Assembly: GCA_016281535.1 (NCBI GenBank)
Contig: JAEEIT010000129.1
Coordinates: 1-64,000 of the forward strand
Direction: 5' to 3'
DNA: 64,000 nucleotides
From: Clostridia bacterium
GTDB taxonomy: Bacteria; Bacillota; Clostridia; Saccharofermentanales; Saccharofermentanaceae
Shown here: positions 1-7,298 of the stretch, one piece after another
Position numbering within the stretch: position 1 is the stretch's first letter
Layout: every line of letters begins with the position of its first letter
Translations under genes and position numbers: made by a program
The notes under the pieces: model-generated
Told to the model about the DNA's origin: nothing
Database searches by the model: none
What the model saw: the letters and a program-made list of their open reading frames with translations, nothing else

Positions 1-19
1 GGTTAGAAAGCAGGAATGA

Positions 20-2830
20 ATGAAACAGTATGAAGTGACGGGCATGAGTTGCGCGGCGTGTCAGGCGCGCGTGGAGAAGGCGGTCAGCAAGGTGCCGGGT
101 GTGACCGGCGTGGCCGTGAGCCTTCTTACCAACTCCATGGGAGTGGAAGGGGACGCGGACAGCCGCGCCGTGATCGAAGCGGTCGTGAAGGCCGGGTACG
201 GCGCGTCTCTCAAGACCGGAAAATCCGGAAAACCGGCACAGAAGACCATGTCCGGTCCGGACACTTCTTCACCGCATCCGGCCCGGGCTTCGTCGGCAGA
301 AGCAGAAGCTGAAGAGGCTGTGCTGAAAGATACCGAGACCCCGAAGCTCATCCGCCGCCTGATCCTGTCGGCCGGGTTCCTTCTTATCCTGATGTACATT
401 TCCATGGGACACAACATGTGGGGATTCCCGCTGCCATCGTACTTCGATCACAACCACCTCGGCCTGACGCTCCTTCAGATGCTCCTGGCCCTGACGGTCA
501 TGATCATCAACAGGAAATTCTTCGACAGCGGCATCCGCTCGCTCCTCCACGGCGCGCCGAACATGGACACCCTCGTGGCACTGGGCTCCGGCGTGTCGTT
601 CCTTTGGAGCCTCGTCGTGTTCTTCCGGATGTGCGGCATGATCACGAACGGCGCCGCCAATGCCGAGCTGCACGACCTGTATCACGGCCAGCTCTACTTC
701 GAGTCGGCGGCCATGATCCCCGCCCTCATTACGGTGGGAAAAGCACTGGAGTCGAAGAGTAAGGGCCGTACGACGGATGCGCTGCGTTCGCTGATGAAGC
801 TTTCGCCGAAGACTGCGCGCGTCCTGCGTCCGGCAGAAGCCTGTGGCACGGATGCGTGCGCCATCACTTCGGAAGAGCATGCACATGCCGACGGAGCAGA
901 TGCACAGAACGATGCAGCAACGGAACCGGCGCTCACCGAGTTCGTCGTTCCGATCGAAGATGTGCAGGTCGGCGATCTTTTCGCCGTGAAACCCGGAGAG
1001 AGCATCCCGGTGGACGGCGTGGTCGTCGACGGGCAGAGCGCAGTCGATGAGTCGGCGCTCACAGGCGAATCGATCCCGGTCGATAAGAGCGCCGGCGAGA
1101 AAGTCAGCGCCGCCACGATCAACCGCTCCGGTTACCTGCGCTGCCGCGCCACCCGCGTGGGCGAAGACACGACACTGTCGCAGATCATCCGCATGGTATC
1201 CGACGCCGCGGCGACGAAAGCCCCGATCGCGCGCATCGCGGACCGAGTCTCGGGGATCTTCGTACCGACCGTCATCGGCATCGCGCTTCTCGTGACCGTC
1301 ATCTGGCTCCTTACCGGAAAAGAAGCAAGCTTCGCACTGGCCCGCGGGATCTCCGTCCTCGTGATCTCCTGCCCCTGCGCACTGGGGCTGGCGACCCCGG
1401 TAGCCATCATGGTGGGAAACGGACTGGGCGCGAGAAACGGTGTGCTGTTCAAGACGAGTGAGTCCTTGGAACAGACGGGAAAAGCATCGATCGCGGTGCT
1501 GGATAAGACGGGGACCATCACGTCCGGTCAGCCCCGCGTGACGGGGATCCTGCCGAACGAAGGCGTGACGGAAGAAGAACTGCTTCTTCTGGCATATGCA
1601 TTGGAAATAAAGAGCGAACATCCGCTGGCACGCGCCATCGTAGAAGAATACGAGAGAAAAGAACTGAACGGGACAAAGACCGGAAGAACGCAGGTGCCCG
1701 AAGCAGAGGACTTCTCCATCCAGGCGGGTCATGGACTATCGGCACGGATAGACGGAAGAACCGTCCGCGGCGGAAGTAGCCGTTACATACGTGCATTCAC
1801 CGGCATTCCGGAAGAACTGGAAGCGAAGGAAAGAGCCGCGACAGAAGCCGGGCAGACGCCGCTTCTGTTCGAAGAAGACGGCAAACTTCTGGGCATCATC
1901 ACGGTGGCGGACAGCATGAAGGAGGACTCAGAAGAGGGCATCCGGCAGATGCGGAATCTGGGACTTTCGGTAGTCATGCTGACCGGAGATAATCCGCGCA
2001 CGGCAGACGCCATCGCGAAGAAAGCCGGCGTGGATTATGTCGTGGCCGGCGTCCTCCCGGACGGGAAAGCCGACGTGGTGAAAGACCTTCAGAAAGAAGG
2101 GAAAGTAATCATGGTCGGCGATGGGATCAACGATGCGCCTGCGCTGACGACTGCCGATATAGGGATCGCCATCGGTGCCGGCACGGATGTCGCCATCGAC
2201 AGCGCCGACGTGGTCCTCATGAACAGCCGCCTGACGGATGTGGCCGCAGCGATCCGCCTGAGCAGAAAGACACTACGGAACATCCATGAGAACCTCTTCT
2301 GGGCGTTCTTCTATAACATCATCTGCATCCCGGTCGCGGCCGGGATCCTGTCCTGGAAGATGAACCCGATGATCGGCGCGGCAGCCATGAGCATCTCGAG
2401 TTTTACCGTGTGCATGAATGCCCTGAGACTGAACCTTTATTCCATGCGGGACAGCTCGCATGATAAAGCGATAAAAGGAAGAGGACCTGCGGCCCTCCCG
2501 CTTCCGAAGCCCGGTGCAGCTTCGGAAACGGCGATGAAAACACCGCAGGCCGATTCCGAAAAGACATCTGAAACCGTATCAAATCCGGAAACGGAGAAAG
2601 GGAGTGCAAAAATGAAGAAAGTACTAATTATCGAAGGCATGATGTGTGGCCACTGTGAGGCCTCCGTGAAGCAAGCACTGGAGGCTCTGCCGTTTATTAC
2701 CTGTGCGGCACCGGATCACACCAGCAACACGTGCGTGGTCGACATCACGGATGGGGGCGACTGGGATGAGCAGACCGTAAAGGCTACCATCGAAGGCAAG
2801 GACTATAAGTACCTCGGAACGAAAGAGTAA
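20..2830 (+). CDS. copA: Copper-exporting P1B-type ATPase with C-terminal CopZ-like domain
   Basis: 936-residue membrane ATPase that should pump Cu(I) out of the cytoplasm. The N-terminal heavy-metal-associated domain has GMSCAAC (C11, C14). The transmembrane metal site is SCPCALG near residue 450, the phosphorylated aspartate is in DKTGTIT (D495), SEHPLA is the nucleotide-binding HP motif, and GDGINDAP lies near 700. A second metal-binding domain with GMMCGHC (C876, C879) ends the protein after a Pro/Ser/Glu-rich linker of about 50 residues. A His/Cys-containing insert lies near residues 275-300, ahead of the TGES motif. It is longer than usual CopA (about 750-850) because of the linker and extra domain. 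It converges on the retron reverse transcriptase with only 2 bases between them. Confidence 0.95.
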   Translation: MKQYEVTGMSCAACQARVEKAVSKVPGVTGVAVSLLTNSMGVEGDADSRAVIEAVVKAGYGASLKTGKSGKPAQKTMSGPDTSSPHPARASSAEAEAEEAVLKDTETPKLIRRLILSAGFLLILMYISMGHNMWGFPLPSYFDHNHLGLTLLQMLLALTVMIINRKFFDSGIRSLLHGAPNMDTLVALGSGVSFLWSLVVFFRMCGMITNGAANAELHDLYHGQLYFESAAMIPALITVGKALESKSKGRTTDALRSLMKLSPKTARVLRPAEACGTDACAITSEEHAHADGADAQNDAATEPALTEFVVPIEDVQVGDLFAVKPGESIPVDGVVVDGQSAVDESALTGESIPVDKSAGEKVSAATINRSGYLRCRATRVGEDTTLSQIIRMVSDAAATKAPIARIADRVSGIFVPTVIGIALLVTVIWLLTGKEASFALARGISVLVISCPCALGLATPVAIMVGNGLGARNGVLFKTSESLEQTGKASIAVLDKTGTITSGQPRVTGILPNEGVTEEELLLLAYALEIKSEHPLARAIVEEYERKELNGTKTGRTQVPEAEDFSIQAGHGLSARIDGRTVRGGSSRYIRAFTGIPEELEAKERAATEAGQTPLLFEEDGKLLGIITVADSMKEDSEEGIRQMRNLGLSVVMLTGDNPRTADAIAKKAGVDYVVAGVLPDGKADVVKDLQKEGKVIMVGDGINDAPALTTADIGIAIGAGTDVAIDSADVVLMNSRLTDVAAAIRLSRKTLRNIHENLFWAFFYNIICIPVAAGILSWKMNPMIGAAAMSISSFTVCMNALRLNLYSMRDSSHDKAIKGRGPAALPLPKPGAASETAMKTPQADSEKTSETVSNPETEKGSAKMKKVLIIEGMMCGHCEASVKQALEALPFITCAAPDHTSNTCVVDITDGGDWDEQTVKATIEGKDYKYLGTKE
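2612..2830 (+). CDS. Possible internally initiated CopZ-like copper chaperone (in frame with copA)
   Basis: The last 72 codons of copA form a complete CopZ-like domain starting with an in-frame ATG at codon 865. Seven bases upstream of that ATG is AAAGGGAG, a good ribosome binding site inside the coding sequence. The domain has the GMMCGHC copper site and normal CopZ length (about 70 residues). The simplest reading is a copA-copZ fusion that kept the old copZ translation start, so a free chaperone could still be made alongside the fused form. That is inference; only the fusion, the internal ATG and the ribosome binding site are seen. Confidence 0.4.
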   Translation: MKKVLIIEGMMCGHCEASVKQALEALPFITCAAPDHTSNTCVVDITDGGDWDEQTVKATIEGKDYKYLGTKE

Positions 2831-2832
2831 CC

Positions 2833-4167
2833 TTACGGGGATGGGTCCGGATTCGGACCACATATCTCATGAACTCTTTCTTGCATAAGCTCGAAGAGCG
2901 ATATCGGTGGTTCGTCGAACCCCATTACATCGAAGGGGAGACGTGTCGTATCGTCTTCCACAGGAACGCCGTAAGGAAGAAGGGGATCGGTCCCTTCCGT
3001 GATCCCCCCTTTCGAAGCGGACCTCGTACCCGACGATCTGGGGCAGGCGCGTTTCCTGCCGTTCATCTCGGTGAGCATCGAGTAGAAGAGATCTCTGTCG
3101 TCATTGTCGAGAAGCGGGATCAGACCGCGGATCGTCGTCGTAGAGAAAGAACGGCATTCGTGCAGGACCGCCTCCTTGAAATGCCCGATGGCCCATGTGT
3201 TGAAGGGGTCCTCGGGCCAGAGCATCTTCGCATAGCTGATGCGGCCTCGAAGAGAGAACAGATAGTGACGGATATCCGCATTCGAGCAGGGAGACCGGTA
3301 CCACTCCGGACGTGTCTTCTCGAGATGTTCTTCCACGCCGTATTTACAGACGTAGTAGAGTTCCTGACGGAGCTTCTGGCGGTAGACACGCTTCGCACGT
3401 ACCCGGTCGTTGACCACGGCGCCTGTGACTTCGCGGCGCTGGCCGGGACCGAGATAACGTGTCTTCTTCACGTTCAGTTCGAAATGATACGAGGAAAGAA
3501 GAAGCGCGACCGTGTTCTTCAGCAGTTCCACGTCGAAGGGAAGGGGACTGGAGAACGTCATGTCGTCACAGTAGCGCGAGTATGCAATACCGGAGTTCAG
3601 GCAGAAGATCGAAATGATGTTGTCGAAGTCGGAAAGGACCAGATTGGCGATCTGCGGCGAAGTGCAGGCTCCCTGGCAGAGCGCACCGTTATAGCACAGA
3701 AGACGCGTCAGCGTGCCCAGGATCGCACGGTTATAGTGGGTGTGCTTCTTAAGCATGGAGTAGACCAGGCTCTTGCGGATGCTCTCGAAGAAGTGGCGGA
3801 TGTCCAGCTTCAGCATATAGCGGCATCCGGCATGCACCTGCGCGTTGTCTCTCGCGGAGCGTCCTTTCCGATAGGCAAAAGCATAGTCGGCCGTGTATTC
3901 CCGGTCCAATGGATCGAGGATCGTTACCTTAATGAATTTCTGGAGAAGACGCAGATCCGGGGAAACCTCGAAAACGATACGCTTCTCTTTACTGTTGCGC
4001 TTGGGAATGCTGTGCTTCTTATAGTAAGGTGCAACATTGTCCAGGATGGTCTTGATCCTTCCCGCAGTGTAGAAGATATCGTCGCTTCGTAAGCTGTTTC
4101 GCATGAAGCGGTGATACTGATGTGTGAAACTGTAGAGTGAATCCATATAGGGAAGCGAAGGTTTCAT
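2833..4167 (-). CDS. ret: Retron-type reverse transcriptase
   Basis: 444-residue reverse transcriptase. The start at 4167 is chosen because GGAG lies about 10 bases upstream; the longer track ORF would run through the ncRNA. Retron hallmarks are present: NAQVH (NAxxH motif, residues 108-112), catalytic LDIRHFF (about 121-127), QGACTSP (165-171), RYCDD (198-202, in place of the usual YADD) and VTG (247-249). The enzyme should bind the adjacent ncRNA and prime cDNA synthesis from an internal guanosine 2'-OH to give msDNA. A tail of about 90 residues after the thumb, rich in charged residues and prolines, is not recognised. The gene is the last of the minus-strand block, 28 bases after the ncRNA a2 repeat. 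Confidence 0.93.
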   Translation of the reverse strand: MKPSLPYMDSLYSFTHQYHRFMRNSLRSDDIFYTAGRIKTILDNVAPYYKKHSIPKRNSKEKRIVFEVSPDLRLLQKFIKVTILDPLDREYTADYAFAYRKGRSARDNAQVHAGCRYMLKLDIRHFFESIRKSLVYSMLKKHTHYNRAILGTLTRLLCYNGALCQGACTSPQIANLVLSDFDNIISIFCLNSGIAYSRYCDDMTFSSPLPFDVELLKNTVALLLSSYHFELNVKKTRYLGPGQRREVTGAVVNDRVRAKRVYRQKLRQELYYVCKYGVEEHLEKTRPEWYRSPCSNADIRHYLFSLRGRISYAKMLWPEDPFNTWAIGHFKEAVLHECRSFSTTTIRGLIPLLDNDDRDLFYSMLTEMNGRKRACPRSSGTRSASKGGITEGTDPLLPYGVPVEDDTTRLPFDVMGFDEPPISLFELMQERVHEICGPNPDPSP

Positions 4168-4195
4168 ACGTGTAGTTCTCCAAGTATAAAGAAAT

Positions 4196-4392
4196 AGAGG
4201 CCACAGACCGGTCATACCTGATGGTGTTTGTCCGAAACGTTCTATTGAGCTCCTCAATAGGACGGGTTCGGAGTCTCGGAATTCGCTCGAGAATTCCGAG
4301 CACACTCCCGAATTGGATGCATGGACGCCGACTCGGCGGCCCTCGTCTAGACTAATCGCCAAAACGAATCTCTATGCCGGTCTGTGGCCTCT
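4196..4392 (-). ncRNA. Retron ncRNA (msr-msd) bounded by a1/a2 inverted repeat
   Basis: A perfect 16-bp inverted repeat, AGAGGCCACAGACCGG (4196-4211) against its complement at 4377-4392, encloses about 165 bases just upstream of the reverse transcriptase. This is the expected a2/a1 pair. Inside, in transcript order, are a short GC stem (CGCCG-AGU-CGGCG, about 4326-4338), a long hairpin with a perfect 10-bp core CTCGGAATTC/GAATTCCGAG (4275-4300, extendable to 4267-4312), and an 8-bp hairpin with a triloop (CTATTGAG/CTCAATAG, 4242-4260, extendable to 4231-4272). The two long hairpins share bases 4267-4272, so they compete at their edges. The likely branch guanosine is the first G after a1 (CATAG, near 4372). 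The msr/msd boundary cannot be set by eye. Confidence 0.85.
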
Positions 4393-4405
4393 GGTGTTAT
4401 GTGTA

Positions 4406-6703
4406 TTAAGATGCGCGTCTGGTCACCTCGATCGTCACGTTGCGGATGCCTGTGAATCGTGCGCGGATCAGCTTCGAGAAGGCTCTGGCGCTCTCGTAAT
4501 CCTTGAAGAAGGAGACGAGCTTCGAGTTTTCGAGGAGACTCGGAAGCGAAGCGCTGGATCTGACGCTGTGGCGGATGCACATCCGGAACAGATCGTAGTG
4601 TTCTTTCTCCGGCGTGTCCGAGATGTCGATGATGACGCTGTATCCGGCGGCCTTGTCTGAAGGACCCGAAGAAGTCTCCTTCGGTACTTCAGAGATTGCC
4701 GTCTTTCTCGGGCGGCCGCGCTTCTTCTTCTCGGGCGGGGCAGATGCCGAAGTTTCTGCTGCAGCTTCTGCTGTGGCGACCTTCTTCGGGCGGCCGCGCT
4801 TCTTCTTCTCGGGCGGCGCAGATGCCGAAGTTTCTGCTGCAGCTTCTGCTGTGACGGCCTTCTTCGGGCGGCCGCGCTTCCTCTTCTCCGGAGGCTTTTC
4901 TGCCGAAGCTTCTTCTGCGGCTTTCGCATCCGCGACCTGATGCATCGCATGGGCGATCTTCCCGGCGACGTCCTTCCGCATGCGTTCTTCCTCCGCCCTC
5001 TTGTCCGCTGCCATCTTTAACGCTGTGGCGAGCATCTGGGCATACTTATACTTGCGGATCTGCTCGGATGGAGTGACATGTTCCTCGTAGATGGGTTTAA
5101 ACAGGTCAGGGTCGTGCTCCCAAGGCGTGTATGCCCAGTGCTTCGGAGCCGGAGCCTTCTCTTCCTCCTCATCGTCCTTCAGGCCGAGAGAGTTGATGGT
5201 GTCCTGGATCTCTTTGATTATTTCATCTGCCTTTACGTTCTTCTTTTTTTCCTCAGCTTCCATGTTCCTGTTCATCACTTCCGCGACGAAAGGATGCAGA
5301 GCTGGTCTCGTCTTCTTGATCGCCCCGCGTTCGGGGACATGTACCGCCTTGGGAAGATCCTTCAAGGTGATGATCTCGGTAAAATCCGGAAGCTGCGTGA
5401 TATATTTCAGCCGTCCGCTCTTCAGGACGAGGACCTCGCCGTTATTCAGAGACCCCAGCTGTGTCGGCGTGACCAGAGGTTCCACGGTATCCGCATCGTT
5501 GTCCACCTTCAGACCGCATTTCGAGGAGAGCTCGCGAAGAGTGTTCAGCTCATTCGTACGGTAGGCGATAAGCGTATCCGCATTGGCCAGGATCGTACTG
5601 GCTTTGCTTCTTCCATAGAGCGTATCCAGCTGGGAGAAGGACTGGATGACGAAGAACGTGCGGATGTTGCGCGAGCGTCCGGCGGTCATCAGGCAGTCGA
5701 GCATCGGAAGAGAGCCTCCGATGTTCCCGAGTTCCTCGATCACCACGTTCATGCGGCGCGGGAGACGTCCGTCGTACTTCGTATGGGCGATACGGATGTG
5801 GTGGGAGACGATCTGGGCCAGGATGATCGACGCCAGAGTCGAGTAGTTCTTGTTCTCGTCCGGAAGGATGATATAGATGGCGACCTTCTTCTTGCCGTCG
5901 AGCTCGGACATCTTAAAAGAGGCGTCGCTCATCAGCTCGGTGATGGCCGTGCTTGTCATGAAGGTGTTCAGAGGCTCGAAGAAACAGCTCTTGATGGAGC
6001 CCAGCGTATCCGTCGGGGCAGAGCGCACGTTGCCCAGAAGACGTGTAAAAGGCGCATTCGGGAAAAGCTCGCACATCTTGTCCAGGTAGCGGATGGGACC
6101 GAGACGCGCGAAGAGATCACTCGCGATCTTAATCAGTCCGTCCGGGTGGATGTGATCCGGCGTACCGTACTCGAAGAGCATATACATCACGGCGGTGAAG
6201 AAGGACTTGGCCGAGCTGTCCCAGAAGGGGTCACGCTGGGCGTGGATACGCTCGCTGTCACCGTAGATGCAGTCGGCAATATTTCTTAATGTCTCGATCC
6301 CCATCTGCTTATCAGAAGGGTTCGAGCTTTTGTAGTTCTCGTACGCATAACCGAAGAGATCGAAGCCGTCGCTTCGGGTCAGATCGCGGAAATCGAATAC
6401 CTTGATATAGTAACCGCGCTGCTTAGCGAGGCCATAGGTGGAGGCGAAGATGTCCCCCTTCGGATCCACAGACAGGAAAGACTCTTCAGCCTGGATCATG
6501 GACATGGTCATGGGGATCGTACCGCGACGGGTCTTCCCGCAGCCGGTCACCCCGAGAAAGATCGCGTTCGACTCGGAGCCGCTGACGTAGGGTTCGCCTG
6601 TTTCCCAGTCCATGAAAAGCACCGGACCGCTGCTTGTGCCGTCGGCTTTCGAAAGCTCACGTTTGATTTCTTCTTCCGAAGAAAATTCCACATTTTCTAT
6701 CAT
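4406..6703 (-). CDS. Soluble VirD4/TraG-like coupling-protein ATPase with AT-hook repeats
   Basis: 765-residue protein of the type IV coupling protein family. Walker A is GVTGCGKT (51-58) and Walker B is VIEELGN (321-327), followed by QSFSQL and the TraG C-terminal region (about 340-450). The start at 6703 follows AGGAGGAAAAG; the track start at 6838 has no ribosome binding site. Typical family members have two N-terminal membrane helices. This one has none and begins almost directly with the ATPase domain. After a charged coiled region (about 480-600) come three copies of a 26-residue unit, each with an AT-hook (KRGRPKK/RK at 608-615, 634-641, 660-667), then an unrecognised 85-residue end domain. 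No relaxase or mating-pore gene is nearby. The stop lies 13 bases before the retron ncRNA, so co-transcription is likely. Confidence 0.85.
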   Translation of the reverse strand: MIENVEFSSEEEIKRELSKADGTSSGPVLFMDWETGEPYVSGSESNAIFLGVTGCGKTRRGTIPMTMSMIQAEESFLSVDPKGDIFASTYGLAKQRGYYIKVFDFRDLTRSDGFDLFGYAYENYKSSNPSDKQMGIETLRNIADCIYGDSERIHAQRDPFWDSSAKSFFTAVMYMLFEYGTPDHIHPDGLIKIASDLFARLGPIRYLDKMCELFPNAPFTRLLGNVRSAPTDTLGSIKSCFFEPLNTFMTSTAITELMSDASFKMSELDGKKKVAIYIILPDENKNYSTLASIILAQIVSHHIRIAHTKYDGRLPRRMNVVIEELGNIGGSLPMLDCLMTAGRSRNIRTFFVIQSFSQLDTLYGRSKASTILANADTLIAYRTNELNTLRELSSKCGLKVDNDADTVEPLVTPTQLGSLNNGEVLVLKSGRLKYITQLPDFTEIITLKDLPKAVHVPERGAIKKTRPALHPFVAEVMNRNMEAEEKKKNVKADEIIKEIQDTINSLGLKDDEEEEKAPAPKHWAYTPWEHDPDLFKPIYEEHVTPSEQIRKYKYAQMLATALKMAADKRAEEERMRKDVAGKIAHAMHQVADAKAAEEASAEKPPEKRKRGRPKKAVTAEAAAETSASAPPEKKKRGRPKKVATAEAAAETSASAPPEKKKRGRPRKTAISEVPKETSSGPSDKAAGYSVIIDISDTPEKEHYDLFRMCIRHSVRSSASLPSLLENSKLVSFFKDYESARAFSKLIRARFTGIRNVTIEVTRRAS
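4700..4885 (-). repeat. 78-bp tandem coding repeat encoding AT-hooks
   Basis: Two nearly identical 78-bp units plus a partial third encode Ala/Glu/Ser-rich spacers followed by PPEKKKRGRPKK. Hooks start 26 residues apart at about 4882, 4804 and 4726. The near identity at DNA level suggests recent expansion within the coupling-protein gene. Confidence 0.85.
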
Positions 6704-6766
6704 GCTAAGTCTTTTCCTCCTATTTACTTTCCCGGCCATGAAGATGGCGAAGAGATCTTCTGACGA

Positions 6767-6802
6767 GGCGGGGCCCGTACACCTGTACGGACCGTACCCG
6801 CC
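6767..6802 (-). other. GC-rich hairpin in the coupling-protein leader
   Basis: GGCGGG/CCCGCC encloses an inner stem CCGTAC-acct-GTACGG, and a second GTACGG/CCGTAC pairing is possible. It has no U-tract on either side, so it is not a normal terminator. It lies about 65 bases upstream of the coupling-protein start and could control its translation or processing. Confidence 0.45.
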
Positions 6803-6930
6803 TTTCAGAGATTCAGCCGTCTGGGATGTGACGGCCATTTATCCAAGACGGAAAGAAGAAGGAGAGTGCCTGCCTCCCACTTCGTTCCGCGACTCGGTGG
6901 ATCTGGGATCCCGGATAACCGAAAAGGATA

Positions 6931-6967
6931 GAAAAACCGTCCGATTATTCGAGAAATCCGGACGGTT
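6931..6967 (-). terminator. Intrinsic terminator after the 48-residue ORF
   Basis: Read on the minus strand, AACCGTCCG and CGGACGGTT form a perfect 9-bp stem with a 15-base loop followed by a T-tract (GTTTTTCT). It sits 33 bases after the stop of the small ORF and upstream of the coupling-protein gene. It either ends a separate peptide transcript or attenuates read-through into the coupling protein and retron. Confidence 0.6.
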
Positions 6968-7000
6968 GCGAGAAACGGATATAGGTGTCGCGTCAATACG

Positions 7001-7147
7001 CTAACACTGCAAACGTCCTGATATAGGGATGTGAACGATGAAGATCCCGGAAGGATAAGGGCCAACGGCTCTTACGAGTCCATAGATCGGGAGATTCAAC
7101 GTATGTCTGTTGATCGTGTCGAATCCGTATTCAGTTGTCTTACTCAT
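7001..7147 (-). CDS. 48-residue hypothetical peptide
   Basis: Short ORF whose start at 7147 is set by a very strong ribosome binding site (AAAGGAGG, 8 bases upstream); the 68-residue track start is rejected for that reason. The product begins MSKTTEYGFDTINR and continues with a Pro/Gly/Ile-rich, moderately hydrophobic region ending in Cys. No family is recognised. It is the first gene after the minus-strand promoter that also reads toward the coupling ATPase and retron. Its first codons share a 14-base direct repeat with a degenerate stretch just upstream. Confidence 0.55.
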   Translation of the reverse strand: MSKTTEYGFDTINRHTLNLPIYGLVRAVGPYPSGIFIVHIPISGRLQC

Positions 7148-7163
7148 GTCGTTCACACCTCCT

Positions 7164-7298
7164 TTAGTAAAAAAATAGGAAGTTCTGTCCGCCGCACACT
7201 TGTGCACATCTATCGATGCGCTTCGATGTATCGATCAAATTGGACAGGCACTTCCGATTCACTCTATACAAACCGTATTCAGTTGTGAAGCCCGATAA
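7164..7298 (-). pseudogene. Degenerate paralogue of the 48-residue peptide ORF
   Basis: In this minus-strand frame the reading SGFTTEYGLYRVNRK resembles the small ORF's MSKTTEYGFDTINRH. ACAACTGAATACGG is identical in both, 148 bp apart. A good AGGAGG lies at start-codon distance, but the codon there is TTA and no ATG, GTG or TTG is available in frame before codon 6 of the shared part. The frame closes at TAA 7164-7166. The same DNA folds into a three-stem structure, so the similarity could instead reflect an RNA leader; confidence is low. Confidence 0.3.

Larger units (their letters stand above)
6704..7000. other. Intergenic stretch between the small ORF and the coupling-protein gene
   Basis: About 300 bases holding the terminator-like hairpin and the GC-rich hairpin listed separately. 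I see no convincing sigma-70 promoter for the coupling-protein gene here and no ORF with a ribosome binding site other than that of the coupling protein. Confidence 0.5.

Noticed and set aside
269-1732. 487-residue minus-strand ORF inside copA
   Set aside because: Antisense shadow of a confidently identified gene, Arg/His-rich with no domain and no ribosome binding site.
2869-4092. 407-residue plus-strand ORF opposite the reverse transcriptase
   Set aside because: Shadow ORF of a high-GC gene; composition and lack of motifs match antisense reading.
2833-4167. Group II intron-encoded protein
   Set aside because: No maturase or HNH domain, no intron domain V or VI nearby, and the retron-specific NAxxH and VTG motifs are present.
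4196-4392. The 16-bp inverted repeat as ends of a small transposable element
   Set aside because: No flanking target duplication is evident, the interior has hairpins rather than a transposase remnant, and the position before a retron-type reverse transcriptase explains it better.
5078-6289. 403-residue plus-strand ORF opposite the coupling ATPase
   Set aside because: Antisense of a gene with clear Walker motifs.
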